A stretch of 64,000 nt of DNA from CAVSRC01 sp963730325 (lineage in GTDB: Bacteria > Pseudomonadota > Alphaproteobacteria > Rhizobiales > Kaistiaceae), in the NCBI GenBank assembly GCA_963730325.1, contig CAVSRC010000012.1, positions 1 to 64,000 on the forward strand, read 5' to 3'. Below, one piece after another: positions 25,156-32,769 of the stretch (position 1 is its first letter; every line of letters begins with the position of its first letter). Under the pieces are notes generated by a model. The model saw only the letters and a program-made list of their open reading frames with translations, did not search any database and was not told where the DNA came from. The position numbers and the translations under genes were made by a program.

Positions 25156-26298
25156 ATGAGTCTGCGTGACTTTTCCCGAGCCCCGGATCGCCTTGCCGCC
25201 GCGATCGACAAGGCGCTGGCCGAGCGACGCATCGTCGGAACCGTCGTGCTCGTCGCGCGGAATGGCGAGATCGTTTATCGCCGCGCCGCCGGCTATGCGG
25301 ACCGCGAATCCGGAACGGCCATGCGCGAGGACGCGATCTTCCGGCTTGCCTCCATCGCGAAGCCCATCGTCACGGCGGCGGCCATGCGTCTTGTAGAAGA
25401 GGGGAGACTCTCCCTCCAGTCGCCGGTGACGCAATGGCTGCCGGCCTTCCACCCCGCCTTGGTGGACGGTTCGACGCCCGAAATCACCATCCATCACCTG
25501 CTTACGCACACTTCGGGTCTCGGCTATGCGTTTCTCGAACCTTCCGATGGACCGTATCACAAGCTGAACGTCTCGGACGGGCTCGACCAACCAGGTCTGA
25601 CCCTGGAGGAAAATCTCTCGCGCCTGGCAGCGGCGCCCTTGGCCTTCGCCCCGGGTACTGGCTGGCGCTATTCGCTCGGACTCGACGTGCTAGGTGGTGT
25701 TCTCGAGCAGGTTGAAGGGCGCGGCCTGCCCGAGATCGTGCGGGAGAAGGTGACAACTCCACTTGGGCTCGAAGACACAGGCTTTGCTGTTCGCGATGCG
25801 TCCCGGCTCGCTAAAGCCTATGCGGACGGTGATCCCGCGCCGGTGCTGATGACGGATGGCATTGCCGTTCCTCTCTACGGTGTTGCCGCCACATTCGCGC
25901 CGTCTCGTATCCTCGATGCGCGTTCCTATCCCTCGGGTGGCGCTGGCGTCGCCGGCACGGCGGGTGACGTCCTACGCTTTCTGGAGGCGATCCGCACCGG
26001 AGGCGCACCTATCCTCGGCGACAAGACGATTGAGACAATGGCAACGGATCAGGTCGGGCCGCAGGCGGAGTCGCAGGGTCCGGGCTGGGGCTTCGGCTAT
26101 GGCTGGGCGGTGCTGGTTGATCCCGTAGCGACCGGCACGCCGCAAGCGCCTGGCACGCTGCAATGGGGTGGAGCATACGGTCACAGCTGGTTTATCGACC
26201 GCGCCAATGGGGTTTCCGCCGTCGCTCTCACCAACACCGCCTTCGAAGGAATGGCCGGAGCATTTCCGACCGACATCAGAAATGCCGTCTATGGTTAG
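25156..26298 (+). CDS. Class C beta-lactamase-family serine hydrolase
   Basis: A 380-residue hydrolase starting at 25156 (MSLRDFSRAP) behind TGAGGTG. The nucleophile motif is RLASIAKPIV (SxxK), with WRYSLGLDV as the second-motif Tyr region and YGHSWFIDRANG as the third. There is no signal peptide, so it is probably a cytoplasmic esterase or peptidase rather than an antibiotic-resistance enzyme. It sits 9 bp after the CMD gene. Confidence 0.85.
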   Translation: MSLRDFSRAPDRLAAAIDKALAERRIVGTVVLVARNGEIVYRRAAGYADRESGTAMREDAIFRLASIAKPIVTAAAMRLVEEGRLSLQSPVTQWLPAFHPALVDGSTPEITIHHLLTHTSGLGYAFLEPSDGPYHKLNVSDGLDQPGLTLEENLSRLAAAPLAFAPGTGWRYSLGLDVLGGVLEQVEGRGLPEIVREKVTTPLGLEDTGFAVRDASRLAKAYADGDPAPVLMTDGIAVPLYGVAATFAPSRILDARSYPSGGAGVAGTAGDVLRFLEAIRTGGAPILGDKTIETMATDQVGPQAESQGPGWGFGYGWAVLVDPVATGTPQAPGTLQWGGAYGHSWFIDRANGVSAVALTNTAFEGMAGAFPTDIRNAVYG

Positions 26299-26454
26299 TG
26301 GGGACGGGACGCTGGATTTTGGTTCGAGTGAACAGCTCAAAGACGCTTGCCGGTTTCGAGGTCGACAACGACGCCGAAATGAACGACGAGGGACGCCCTC
26401 GGAGTTCCAGGGTGTTGATCCTACGCTGAGTTCCGCCACTTTCTCGCCAACAAT

Positions 26455-26660
26455 AGTGCCCACCCACTTGGCACGCCTCGAATGGAACAGTTCCTCTGTG
26501 CGTCCTGTCGTCAGGAATTCTCGCCGGGCATGGCCGACCCGGCAAGAAGGCTGAGGACGTCGGTCGACGGTCGCGGGATCCGCCTGTTTCCAGATGGCGT
26601 GAAAATCGAATTCAAGCTGATCGAGAACCGGCGCCTGGGTGATGGCATCCGTTGCTTCGG
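26455..26660 (+). pseudogene. Remnant of a RibD_C/DHFR-family gene
   Basis: Two fragments resemble the intact protein at 35282. Near 26460-26490 the frame gives PTHLARLEWNSSSV, matching its PKYLASHTIANPEWNNTSL region. At 26570-26650 another frame gives GRGIRLFPDGVKIEFKLIEN, then RRLGDGI, matching its GRGIRLFPDGVRINLETIEQ...FGDGI. The 5' half and the centre are missing. Nothing else recognisable lies between 26299 and 26455. Confidence 0.65.
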
Positions 26661-26722
26661 TACCAAATTCGCGGAAGCGCCAAAGGATGATGTAGCGCGG
26701 TTTGCCAACGAAGAGGGCCTGC

Positions 26723-26848
26723 TCATGGCGTGAGGTGACGCTTCGCGAGGCTCTTGACGCGCCCGGAACTGGTCCGCATCAGCATGTCCAGCATCAGACG
26801 CCAGACATTGGCGGCCTGCGAGGGGGAGACGTCGGGGTTGTCTGTCAT
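26723..26848 (-). pseudogene. Truncated MarR-family regulator (N-terminal 41 residues)
   Basis: The frame begins MTDNPDVSPSQAANVWRLML and ends after KRHLTP with a stop. It matches the N-terminus of the complete MarR protein at 32652 in 16 of 27 positions (VWRLM-D-L...SLA-R-LTP). The HTH and the rest are gone; the break abuts the RibD_C remnant. It is divergent from the FAD monooxygenase, and a MarR-type palindrome survives between them. Confidence 0.65.
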
Positions 26849-26914
26849 GGCGAAACACCAGCTCACAAGCGGAATGCGATAACCAGGGTTGAAACTTTTT
26901 CACACGTTATTAGT

Positions 26915-26928
26915 TTGATACATCAAAG
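26915..26928. promoter_or_regulatory. MarR-type palindromic operator TTTGAT-N2-ATCAAA
   Basis: A perfect 6-bp inverted repeat with 2-bp spacer; with flanks it extends to a 22-bp near-palindrome (TTAGTTTGAT / ATCAAAGTAA). It lies between the truncated marR and the monooxygenase. The same 14-bp pattern lies next to the intact MarR gene at 32156. Confidence 0.65.
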
Positions 26929-26999
26929 TAATTTGCGCAACGGCGAAATGCCGCCGAACGGTGCGCGCCGGGGGCGCAACGGTATGAGGAGGACCGATC

Positions 27000-28565
27000 A
27001 TGGTGCTCGATACGTCCGTTCTGATCGTCGGCGGCGGGCTCAACGGCCTGACCATGGCCGCGCTGCTCGCTCGACACGGGGTCGATTGCCTGGTGATCGA
27101 ACACCACGAGTCGACGTCGATCCAGTACAAGTTCGCCGGCATCTCGCCGCGAAGCATGGAGGTCTTCCGCCAGCTGGGGCTCGAGGAGGAGATCCGGGCC
27201 AACCGTACTGGAGACCAGCAGGGCGGCGGCATTGCGCGCGGCCGGACCTTGTCGGACCCCGATCTCGTCTGGGGCGGGCCGGCATGGCCCGATACTTCCG
27301 AAGTCAGTCCGACGCCGCCGGCAGCCTGCGACCAGCACGTGCTCGAGCCGATCCTGAAGCGCGCCGCCGAACGGCAGGGCGCGGGCATGCGCTTCGGTTG
27401 GGACTGCGTTGATGTCGCCCAGACGGCTGACGGTGTCCGCGCGCGCCTGGGAAGCCGTGCCGATGGTCACGAGGAGACGGTGACGGCGCGCTATCTGGTT
27501 GTCGCCGACGGCGCCGGCGGCACGATGCGCGAAAAGCTGGGGATCGGCCTGCATGGGCCGGGGCCGCTGCAGCACTGGATAAACGTCATCTTCGATACGG
27601 ACATGCCGGACGAGATCGGCGGCAAGCGCTTCACATCCTGCTTCGTCACCGACCTCAACGCCACCGTAACGCCACGTCCTGGTGGGCGCTGGCTGTTGGC
27701 GCTGCAGTACTTTCCGGAGAAGGGCGAGACGCCGGAGGACTTCGACGCCGAGCGGACGCGCGCGCTGGTGCGGGCGGCCGCCGGTCGCGAGGTGCGCGCC
27801 GACCTCTTCGATGCACGGTCCTGGACGGTCGCGGCGCAGGTCGCCGACACTTTTCGGAAGCGCCGCGCCTTCCTGATCGGCGACTGCGCGCATCTGATGC
27901 CGCCGACCGGGGCGTTCGGCGGCAATACCGGCATCCATGATGCTCAAAACCTCGCTTGGAAGCTGGCGCTGGTGCTGTGCGGCGCGGCGACGCCCGCTCT
28001 GCTCGACAGCTACGACGCCGAACGGCGTCCCGTGGTGGAGCGAACGCTTGAGCAGGCGTTGGCGCGGCTGCAGAAATGGTTCAAGGATCCTGCCGGACGT
28101 CTGCCGCCTGCGGTGGAGATCGTGGACGACTACGATGTGGTCTTTGGCCAGCGCTACGACGCCGGGGCCCTGATCCCCGAAGGCCCACCGCCGGACCGCC
28201 CGTTCGAGCCGTTCGATGAACTTTCGGGGCGACCCGGCACCCGCATGCCGCACGTCGCGCTCGACGGCGACGGTTCGTCGACCCTGGATTTACCGGGCAA
28301 CCAGCCGTTGCTCCTCACCGATGACTCCGTCTGGGCCGCGGCGGCGCGGTCGCTCGCCGACGCCGACACCCCGCTGGAGATGGCTTCGCCAAGCGGCAGG
28401 TGGCAGGCACGGTTCGACGTCGCGCCGGACGGGGCGGTTCTCGTCCGGCCGGATGGCTTTGTCGCCTGGCGGGCGAGGGACAAACAATCAGCGTCACGGT
28501 CGACCCTGAGCCGGGTTCTCAACACTGTCCTGGGAGCGCTCGATCGCGACGACGCTGCGCATTGA
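27000..28565 (+). CDS. FAD-dependent aromatic-ring monooxygenase (PHBH/MhpA-like)
   Basis: A 521-residue flavoprotein hydroxylase. The FAD ADP-binding motif is VLIVGGGLNGLTMAALLARHG (residues 7-27), the DG motif is RYLVVADGAGGTMR (about 163-176), and the GD motif is RRAFLIGDCAHLMPP, then TGAFGGNTGIHDAQNLAWKL (about 288-323). The family hydroxylates aromatic compounds or polyketides with NAD(P)H and O2. AGGAGG lies 7-12 bp before the ATG. It is divergent from a truncated marR with the operator in between, so it may have lost its native repressor. A truncated SDR follows. Confidence 0.92.
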   Translation: MVLDTSVLIVGGGLNGLTMAALLARHGVDCLVIEHHESTSIQYKFAGISPRSMEVFRQLGLEEEIRANRTGDQQGGGIARGRTLSDPDLVWGGPAWPDTSEVSPTPPAACDQHVLEPILKRAAERQGAGMRFGWDCVDVAQTADGVRARLGSRADGHEETVTARYLVVADGAGGTMREKLGIGLHGPGPLQHWINVIFDTDMPDEIGGKRFTSCFVTDLNATVTPRPGGRWLLALQYFPEKGETPEDFDAERTRALVRAAAGREVRADLFDARSWTVAAQVADTFRKRRAFLIGDCAHLMPPTGAFGGNTGIHDAQNLAWKLALVLCGAATPALLDSYDAERRPVVERTLEQALARLQKWFKDPAGRLPPAVEIVDDYDVVFGQRYDAGALIPEGPPPDRPFEPFDELSGRPGTRMPHVALDGDGSSTLDLPGNQPLLLTDDSVWAAAARSLADADTPLEMASPSGRWQARFDVAPDGAVLVRPDGFVAWRARDKQSASRSTLSRVLNTVLGALDRDDAAH

Positions 28566-28602
28566 AGCGACGACGGGCCATGCAGCAAAACGAGGGAGTA
28601 AA

Positions 28603-28914
28603 ATGACACCAGAAAGCCAAACCGTAGTCATCGTCGGCGGATCTTCCGGGATCGGTCTCGGCGTGGTGGAAGCGCTGCTCGCCGCGGGCGCCGCCGTCAC
28701 TATCGTTGGCCGGACAACCGAGAAGCTTCGGACTGCGCAAGCGGGACTCGGGTCGCCGGAGCGCGTCAAGGCCGTCGCCGCAGATGTGACGCAGGAAGAA
28801 CAAGTGGCGACGCTGTTCGAAGAAGTCGGCGCCTTCGATCATCTTGTCGTCACCCGCGGCACGTCGCCAGTTGCCGGCCGGGAATGGATTTTCTGCAAGC
28901 AGGAGCGCAGCTAG
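28603..28914 (+). pseudogene. Short-chain dehydrogenase, 3'-truncated
   Basis: 103 codons hold only the first ~85 residues of an SDR: the cofactor motif VGGSSGIGLGVVEALLAAGA, the adenine-pocket aspartate (AAADVT) and FDHLVV. The catalytic Ser-Tyr-Lys region is missing and the tail (REWIFCKQERS) is not SDR-like. It is clearly related to the complete SDR at 28911-29642, to which it lies tail to tail. The two stop codons share the palindrome CTAG at 28911-28914. Confidence 0.7.
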
Positions 28915-29642
28915 ATCAGGTTCTGGCCGCCGTCGATGCGGATGGTTTCGCCGGTGGTGAACTCGCTTTCCATCAGGAAGACATAGGCTGCCGCCACGTC
29001 GAGCGGTGTCGGGATTCGTCCCGCAAGCAACCTTGAAGCCATCTCTTCGAAGATGCCGGTCTTCGCTTCCCCGACAAGGTCGTCCCACATCGGCGTGTCG
29101 ACCCATCCCGGCGACACGACGTTGACTCGGGTCGGCGCCAGTTCCACCGCCAGGGCGCGGGCAAAGTAGCTGAATGACCCGGCGATCGCCGCGACGACCG
29201 ACCCCCCCGGCACCGGTGGTCGATCTTTGTTGATGCCGGATGTGAAGATCATGGATCCTCCGGTCTTGAGGCGGCTGGCCGCGTGCTTGGCGAGCATGAT
29301 GGTGCCCAGCAGCTTGTTGTCGACGAAAGTCCGCACGGCATCCATGTCGGTGTCGGCAATCGGATAGTTCGTCGGCGGCGTGCCCGCAGTGACGACAAGA
29401 TGATCGACCCCACCGACCTCCTTGAACAGGCGAACGACGTCCGCCTCCTTAGTCATGTCCGCGGCTAGCGCGATCACGCCGCTATCCTTGCCCAACGACT
29501 GTTCCGCCGCCTGCAGCTTTTCAGCCGAGCGACCGACGATAAAGACTTGCGCTCCCTTCTTCACGGCGGCATCGGCGACGCCGAGCCCGACGCCGGAGCT
29601 GCCGCCGACGATGACGATCTTCTTGCCAACGAGCGTTGCCAT
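28911..29642 (-). CDS. Short-chain dehydrogenase/reductase
   Basis: A 243-residue SDR starting at 29642 (MATLVGKKIVIVGG) behind GGAG. Motifs are VGGSSGVGLGVADAA (NADP-type TGxxxGxG variant), DHLVVTAGTPP (NAG-like) and a catalytic region SGINKDRPP...GSFSYFARALAVEL. The usual YxxxK is altered: the sequence reads Y-F-A-R, so the Lys position holds Arg or is shifted. The C-terminus FTTGETIRIDGGQNLI is typical. The substrate is unknown, and the altered active site is worth checking. Confidence 0.85.
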   Translation of the reverse strand: MATLVGKKIVIVGGSSGVGLGVADAAVKKGAQVFIVGRSAEKLQAAEQSLGKDSGVIALAADMTKEADVVRLFKEVGGVDHLVVTAGTPPTNYPIADTDMDAVRTFVDNKLLGTIMLAKHAASRLKTGGSMIFTSGINKDRPPVPGGSVVAAIAGSFSYFARALAVELAPTRVNVVSPGWVDTPMWDDLVGEAKTGIFEEMASRLLAGRIPTPLDVAAAYVFLMESEFTTGETIRIDGGQNLI

Positions 29643-29702
29643 GGTTTGCTCCATTTCCTGATTTGGGGTGATTGGTTTCGACGGTGCCATCGGGACAAGC
29701 GG

Positions 29703-30158
29703 TCAGCCGCGAAAGGCGCTCTCGAGATCGGCGATGACGATCTTCTTCATCTTGAACATCGCCTGCATCGCGCGACCGGCCTTCTCCCGATCCGGATCCG
29801 CAAGCATCCGCAGCAGGATCGTGGGGGTGACCTGCCAGTAGATGCCGAACTTGTCGGTCAGCCAGCCACAGGGCTGTTCCTTGCCGCCATTGGCGGTGAG
29901 CGCCGCCCAGTAGTAGTCGGTCTCTTCCTGGTCTTCCGTCTCGACCAGGAGCGAGATGCCCTCGTTGTAGGGACCGTGGGCGTGCGCGTTCAGCGCAACG
30001 ATCGACTGGCCCGCGAGTTCGAACTCGATACGCGACAACTCGGGATCGGGCAGATCGACGGTACGGAGGATTTTCGAATCCGCGAAAATCGAGGTGTAGA
30101 ACATCGCGGCCTCTTCGGCCTGGGATTCGAACCAGAGATGGGTCTTGACCTTGGGCAT
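29703..30158 (-). CDS. VOC/PhnB-like protein (3-demethylubiquinone methyltransferase-type domain)
   Basis: A 151-residue protein starting at 30158 (MPKVKTHLWFESQAEEAAMFYTSIF) behind GGAGG. The N-terminus and PYNEGISLLVETEDQEETDYYWAAL, then GWLTDKFGIYWQVTP, are hallmarks of the PhnB-like branch of the glyoxalase/VOC superfamily. Most members are uncharacterised. The open frame extends upstream to 30458 but that part is in the DUF1127 gene. It lies 51 bp downstream of DUF1127 on the same strand. Confidence 0.88.
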   Translation of the reverse strand: MPKVKTHLWFESQAEEAAMFYTSIFADSKILRTVDLPDPELSRIEFELAGQSIVALNAHAHGPYNEGISLLVETEDQEETDYYWAALTANGGKEQPCGWLTDKFGIYWQVTPTILLRMLADPDREKAGRAMQAMFKMKKIVIADLESAFRG

Positions 30159-30208
30159 TGCTGCCTCCTGTCTGGCGTGTGAGGGAGATCGGCGTCTCGG
30201 GACGGACG

Positions 30209-30478
30209 TTATTTGCCGTTGGCCCAGGGAAAGCGGAGATCCGGCGTCACCGGGTTGATCGACCCGTCCCAGTCGCGCTCGTACCCGACATCCTGGAGTC
30301 GGTGATCGGAGAAGCGCGCGACGCGCTCCATATCCCGGCGATGGCGGAATGCGGCGACCAGGCTGGCAACACGGGCGCGCGCCGCATGTCCGAGAAAGGT
30401 GATTGCGGCTGACACCGGGAGATCTTCGGTGAGCGAGATGCGTGCCCGAGGGTTCCATGTCGTATGAGTAATGCTCAC
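30209..30478 (-). CDS. DUF1127-domain small protein
   Basis: An 89-residue protein. The C-terminal half has the DUF1127 signature RDMERVARFSDHRLQDVGYERDW. The start is a GTG at 30478 with AAAGGA upstream. In alphaproteobacteria some DUF1127 proteins act in RNA turnover and phosphate or stress responses, but most are uncharacterised. It is divergent from the GcvA-like LysR gene, and one of two matching 16-bp repeats covers its start codon. Confidence 0.8.
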   Translation of the reverse strand: MSITHTTWNPRARISLTEDLPVSAAITFLGHAARARVASLVAAFRHRRDMERVARFSDHRLQDVGYERDWDGSINPVTPDLRFPWANGK

Positions 30479-30612
30479 AGCTCTATCCTTTCAAAGATGG
30501 GTTTTCGATTAGGCAAAGCTCTTATTCGGCTCTGCATGACTGATAGGTTGCCGCAAATCGCCCCTGGACGACAAACGACTTATGGTGCAGTATTAGTGAG
30601 TAACGCTCACAG
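30465..30612. repeat. Pair of 16-bp direct repeats bracketing the DUF1127/LysR divergent promoter
   Basis: TGAGTAATGCTCACAG (30465-30480) and TGAGTAACGCTCACAG (30597-30612) agree at 15 of 16 positions. Each contains a GAG...CTC inverted repeat. One overlaps the DUF1127 start codon; the other ends 6 bp before the LysR ATG. They are candidate binding sites for the LysR regulator. Confidence 0.55.
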
Positions 30613-30618
30613 GTCGAT

Positions 30619-31527
30619 ATGGCTCGAAAACTTCCACCCCTGACCGCGCTGCCCGCCTTCGACGCCGCGGCGCGTCACCTGAGCTTCACCAATGCCGCGG
30701 CCGAGCTGAACCTGACGCACGGTGCGATCAGCCGCGCGATCCGCAACATCGAAGACAGGTTGGGGGTCCAGCTCTTCGAGCGGGGAACGCGATCAGTGAA
30801 GCTGACACCTGCCGGTGCCATCTATGCGGCGGAAGTGGCGGCGGCGCTCGACCGGATCAGCGCTGCGACCATTGTCGCGACCGCGCCCCGTGCTGCCGGT
30901 GTCCTCAACGTCAGCACATCCGATGGCTTCGCCGGCCGCTGGCTGGTGCCGCGCCTTCACCGCTTTCATCGGGCCAATCGCGACATCGACGTGCGGTTGT
31001 CCACTTCGGGCGTGCTGGCGGATTTTGTGAGGGACGGGATCGATATCGCTATCCGCTACGGAACCGGGGCCTACGAGGGTGTGGAGGCGGAGTTCCTCGC
31101 TGAAGAAGAGGTCTTTCCGGTGTGCAGTCCCGAGCTCATGAAAGGAGAGCATCCTTTGCGGGAGCCGAGTGACCTCAAGTATCACACGCTCATACACGAC
31201 AACTTCCGTATCGATTGGGCAACGTGGCTACAGCACGTCGGTCTGGAGAACATTGATTCAAACGGTGGTGCGAAGTTCGATTCCGCCACCTACGCCGTCG
31301 AAGCTGCGGTCCATGGCGAGGGCGTGCTTTTGGGCCGAAGCGCGCTGGTGTCGGCGGACATGGCCGCCGGGCGCCTGGTCTGCCCGTTCGATATCAGAAT
31401 GAAATCCCGTTCGAAGTACTACGTCGTCTATCTGGCCAACGCCCTGCGACAGAGGAAAGTCAGGATATTCCGCGACTGGCTGTTCGAGGAAATGAAGGCT
31501 TCCACGAGTTCATCCGCTAGTCCCTGA
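30619..31527 (+). CDS. LysR-family regulator, GcvA-like
   Basis: A 302-residue regulator. The N-terminus LPPLTALPAFDAAARHLSFTNAAAELNLTHGAISRAIRNIEDRLGVQLFER is characteristic of the GcvA/AmpR group. The effector domain includes GFAGRWLVPRLHRFHRANRDIDVRL and the IDIAIRYGTGAYEGVEAE block. It is divergent from DUF1127 and probably binds the paired 16-bp repeats. The cofactor and full target set are unknown. Confidence 0.9.
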   Translation: MARKLPPLTALPAFDAAARHLSFTNAAAELNLTHGAISRAIRNIEDRLGVQLFERGTRSVKLTPAGAIYAAEVAAALDRISAATIVATAPRAAGVLNVSTSDGFAGRWLVPRLHRFHRANRDIDVRLSTSGVLADFVRDGIDIAIRYGTGAYEGVEAEFLAEEEVFPVCSPELMKGEHPLREPSDLKYHTLIHDNFRIDWATWLQHVGLENIDSNGGAKFDSATYAVEAAVHGEGVLLGRSALVSADMAAGRLVCPFDIRMKSRSKYYVVYLANALRQRKVRIFRDWLFEEMKASTSSSASP

Positions 31528-31534
31528 TCGTCGT

Positions 31535-31615
31535 CTATGCAGCTGCGATGATCAAGCCGCCGAAGACTGCGACAATGGACACGACCGCGATGTCGACGCG
31601 GGCCACCCGGTGGCG
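31535..31615 (-). pseudogene. Possible C-terminal stub of a small membrane protein
   Basis: A 26-codon minus-strand frame reads RHRVARVDIAVVSIVAVFGG and ends LIIAAA before a TAG. It has the look of a last transmembrane helix with preceding positive residues. No start codon or upstream part is present. It may be a remnant like the others in this region, or chance. Confidence 0.25.
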
Positions 31616-31684
31616 TTAGCGTAGCTGCCAGAGTGTAGCGGACTCCAGTCGCGGTCAGGCTTGCTCCAGATGGCCCGAAATGCC

Positions 31685-32095
31685 TCAGTAGAAGCGGGCG
31701 ATGATCATGCAGGCGACGGTGATGACGAGCAGGCCCGCCGCGGCCCGGTTCGCCTTGGTGATGCGATCGACGATGGTCGCCTGATCGACCGGTCCCGCGG
31801 CCGCAAGCTGGCGCCGGGCGCGGCCGATGACAATGCCCTGGATCGAGGCCGCGATGATGGCGGCAACGATGCCGAACAGCAGAATCTGTTCGTGGGCGTA
31901 GAACGCAGCGCCGAGCTGAAAGGCCCACATGGCAAGGCCGGTGAGCACCGTCAGGCTGGCCGAGCCCATCTGAAACGGGAACAGCCTGGCCGCGTCGACA
32001 CTGCCGAGATTGGCCATGGCGGATGTCGATCCCGCCCAGAACACGCCGGAAAGGACGTGAACGGTGAGCGTCGCCATCAGGGGATAGAAATCCAT
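31685..32095 (-). CDS. Four-helix membrane protein (CopD/DUF2269-like)
   Basis: A 136-residue membrane protein starting at 32095 (MDFYPLMATLTVHVLSGVFW) behind GGGAGAACGGAG. Four hydrophobic segments are visible: ~5-25, 45-68, 75-95 and 115-135. The first has HVLSGVFWAGS, reminiscent of the His/Trp-Gly helix of CopD- and DUF2269-type proteins. A TTTGAT-N2-ATCAAA palindrome lies 61 bp upstream, so it is probably controlled by the MarR protein encoded just before it. Function unknown. Confidence 0.75.
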   Translation of the reverse strand: MDFYPLMATLTVHVLSGVFWAGSTSAMANLGSVDAARLFPFQMGSASLTVLTGLAMWAFQLGAAFYAHEQILLFGIVAAIIAASIQGIVIGRARRQLAAAGPVDQATIVDRITKANRAAAGLLVITVACMIIARFY

Positions 32096-32155
32096 CTCCG
32101 TTCTCCCTCTTCGATGTCCGGCAAACATGGTGGGATGATCGGAGGCGTCAAGAGA

Positions 32156-32169
32156 TTTGATTAATCAAA
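32156..32169. promoter_or_regulatory. MarR-type palindromic operator TTTGAT-N2-ATCAAA
   Basis: A perfect palindrome (TTTGATTAATCAAA) between the MarR gene and its downstream membrane-protein gene. It is identical in both arms to the site at 26915, beside the truncated MarR paralogue. Confidence 0.65.
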
Positions 32170-32208
32170 ATATTTGAACACATAAAATTCATCCGAGCGG
32201 CACTCCGC

Positions 32209-32652
32209 TTAGCCCGGCGGAGCGAGCCGTGTCAGGAGCGCCTTGAGCGTGTCGAGCTCCTTCGCGCCGAGCGCCAGCAGCTTCTCCGGTGGTTCGTAGA
32301 ACTCCGCCATGAGGTCGGACTTGACCTTTTCGCCACGGGCGGTCCGCACGACCAGCTTCACCCGCCTGTCGGCGGGGGAGGGGCGCCGCTCCGCCAGCCC
32401 CTCGCGTTCAAGTCGATCGACCACCCAGGTCGCGGTCGATGGATCGCAGTGCCACAGGCGCGCGAGCGCGCCGATGGGTTGGCCTTCCTTCCGGTCAAGC
32501 GTCATCAGGGAGCGGGAGTCGTTCGGCGTGAGGTTGCGCCTCGCAAGGCTTTCCTGGCGTCGATCGCTGCTCGCGATCAGGAAATCGAACATCAGGCGCC
32601 AGACATCGCGCGCCAGCGCGCCCTTGTCGGTCCTAGCCTTCTTCATCGGCAT
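32209..32652 (-). CDS. MarR-family regulator
   Basis: A 147-residue winged-helix regulator. It has the conserved MarR core IGALARLWHCDPSTATWVVDRLEREGLAERRPSPADRRVKLV (recognition helix plus wing). ATG at 32652 or 32646. It probably regulates the downstream membrane-protein gene through the palindrome at 32156. A truncated paralogue at 26848 neighbours an identical palindrome and the monooxygenase, so this protein might also control that gene. Confidence 0.9.
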   Translation of the reverse strand: MPMKKARTDKGALARDVWRLMFDFLIASSDRRQESLARRNLTPNDSRSLMTLDRKEGQPIGALARLWHCDPSTATWVVDRLEREGLAERRPSPADRRVKLVVRTARGEKVKSDLMAEFYEPPEKLLALGAKELDTLKALLTRLAPPG

Positions 32653-32769
32653 GTATGTGAGTCCGGCAATTGCATCTTGACAATAGTTCGACTAATCCAA
32701 TAATCGGATCATGTAAAGCGCATGCGGCTGGGGGCCGAACGGGAGATTCCGATGCTGTCGGAAAGGCTC

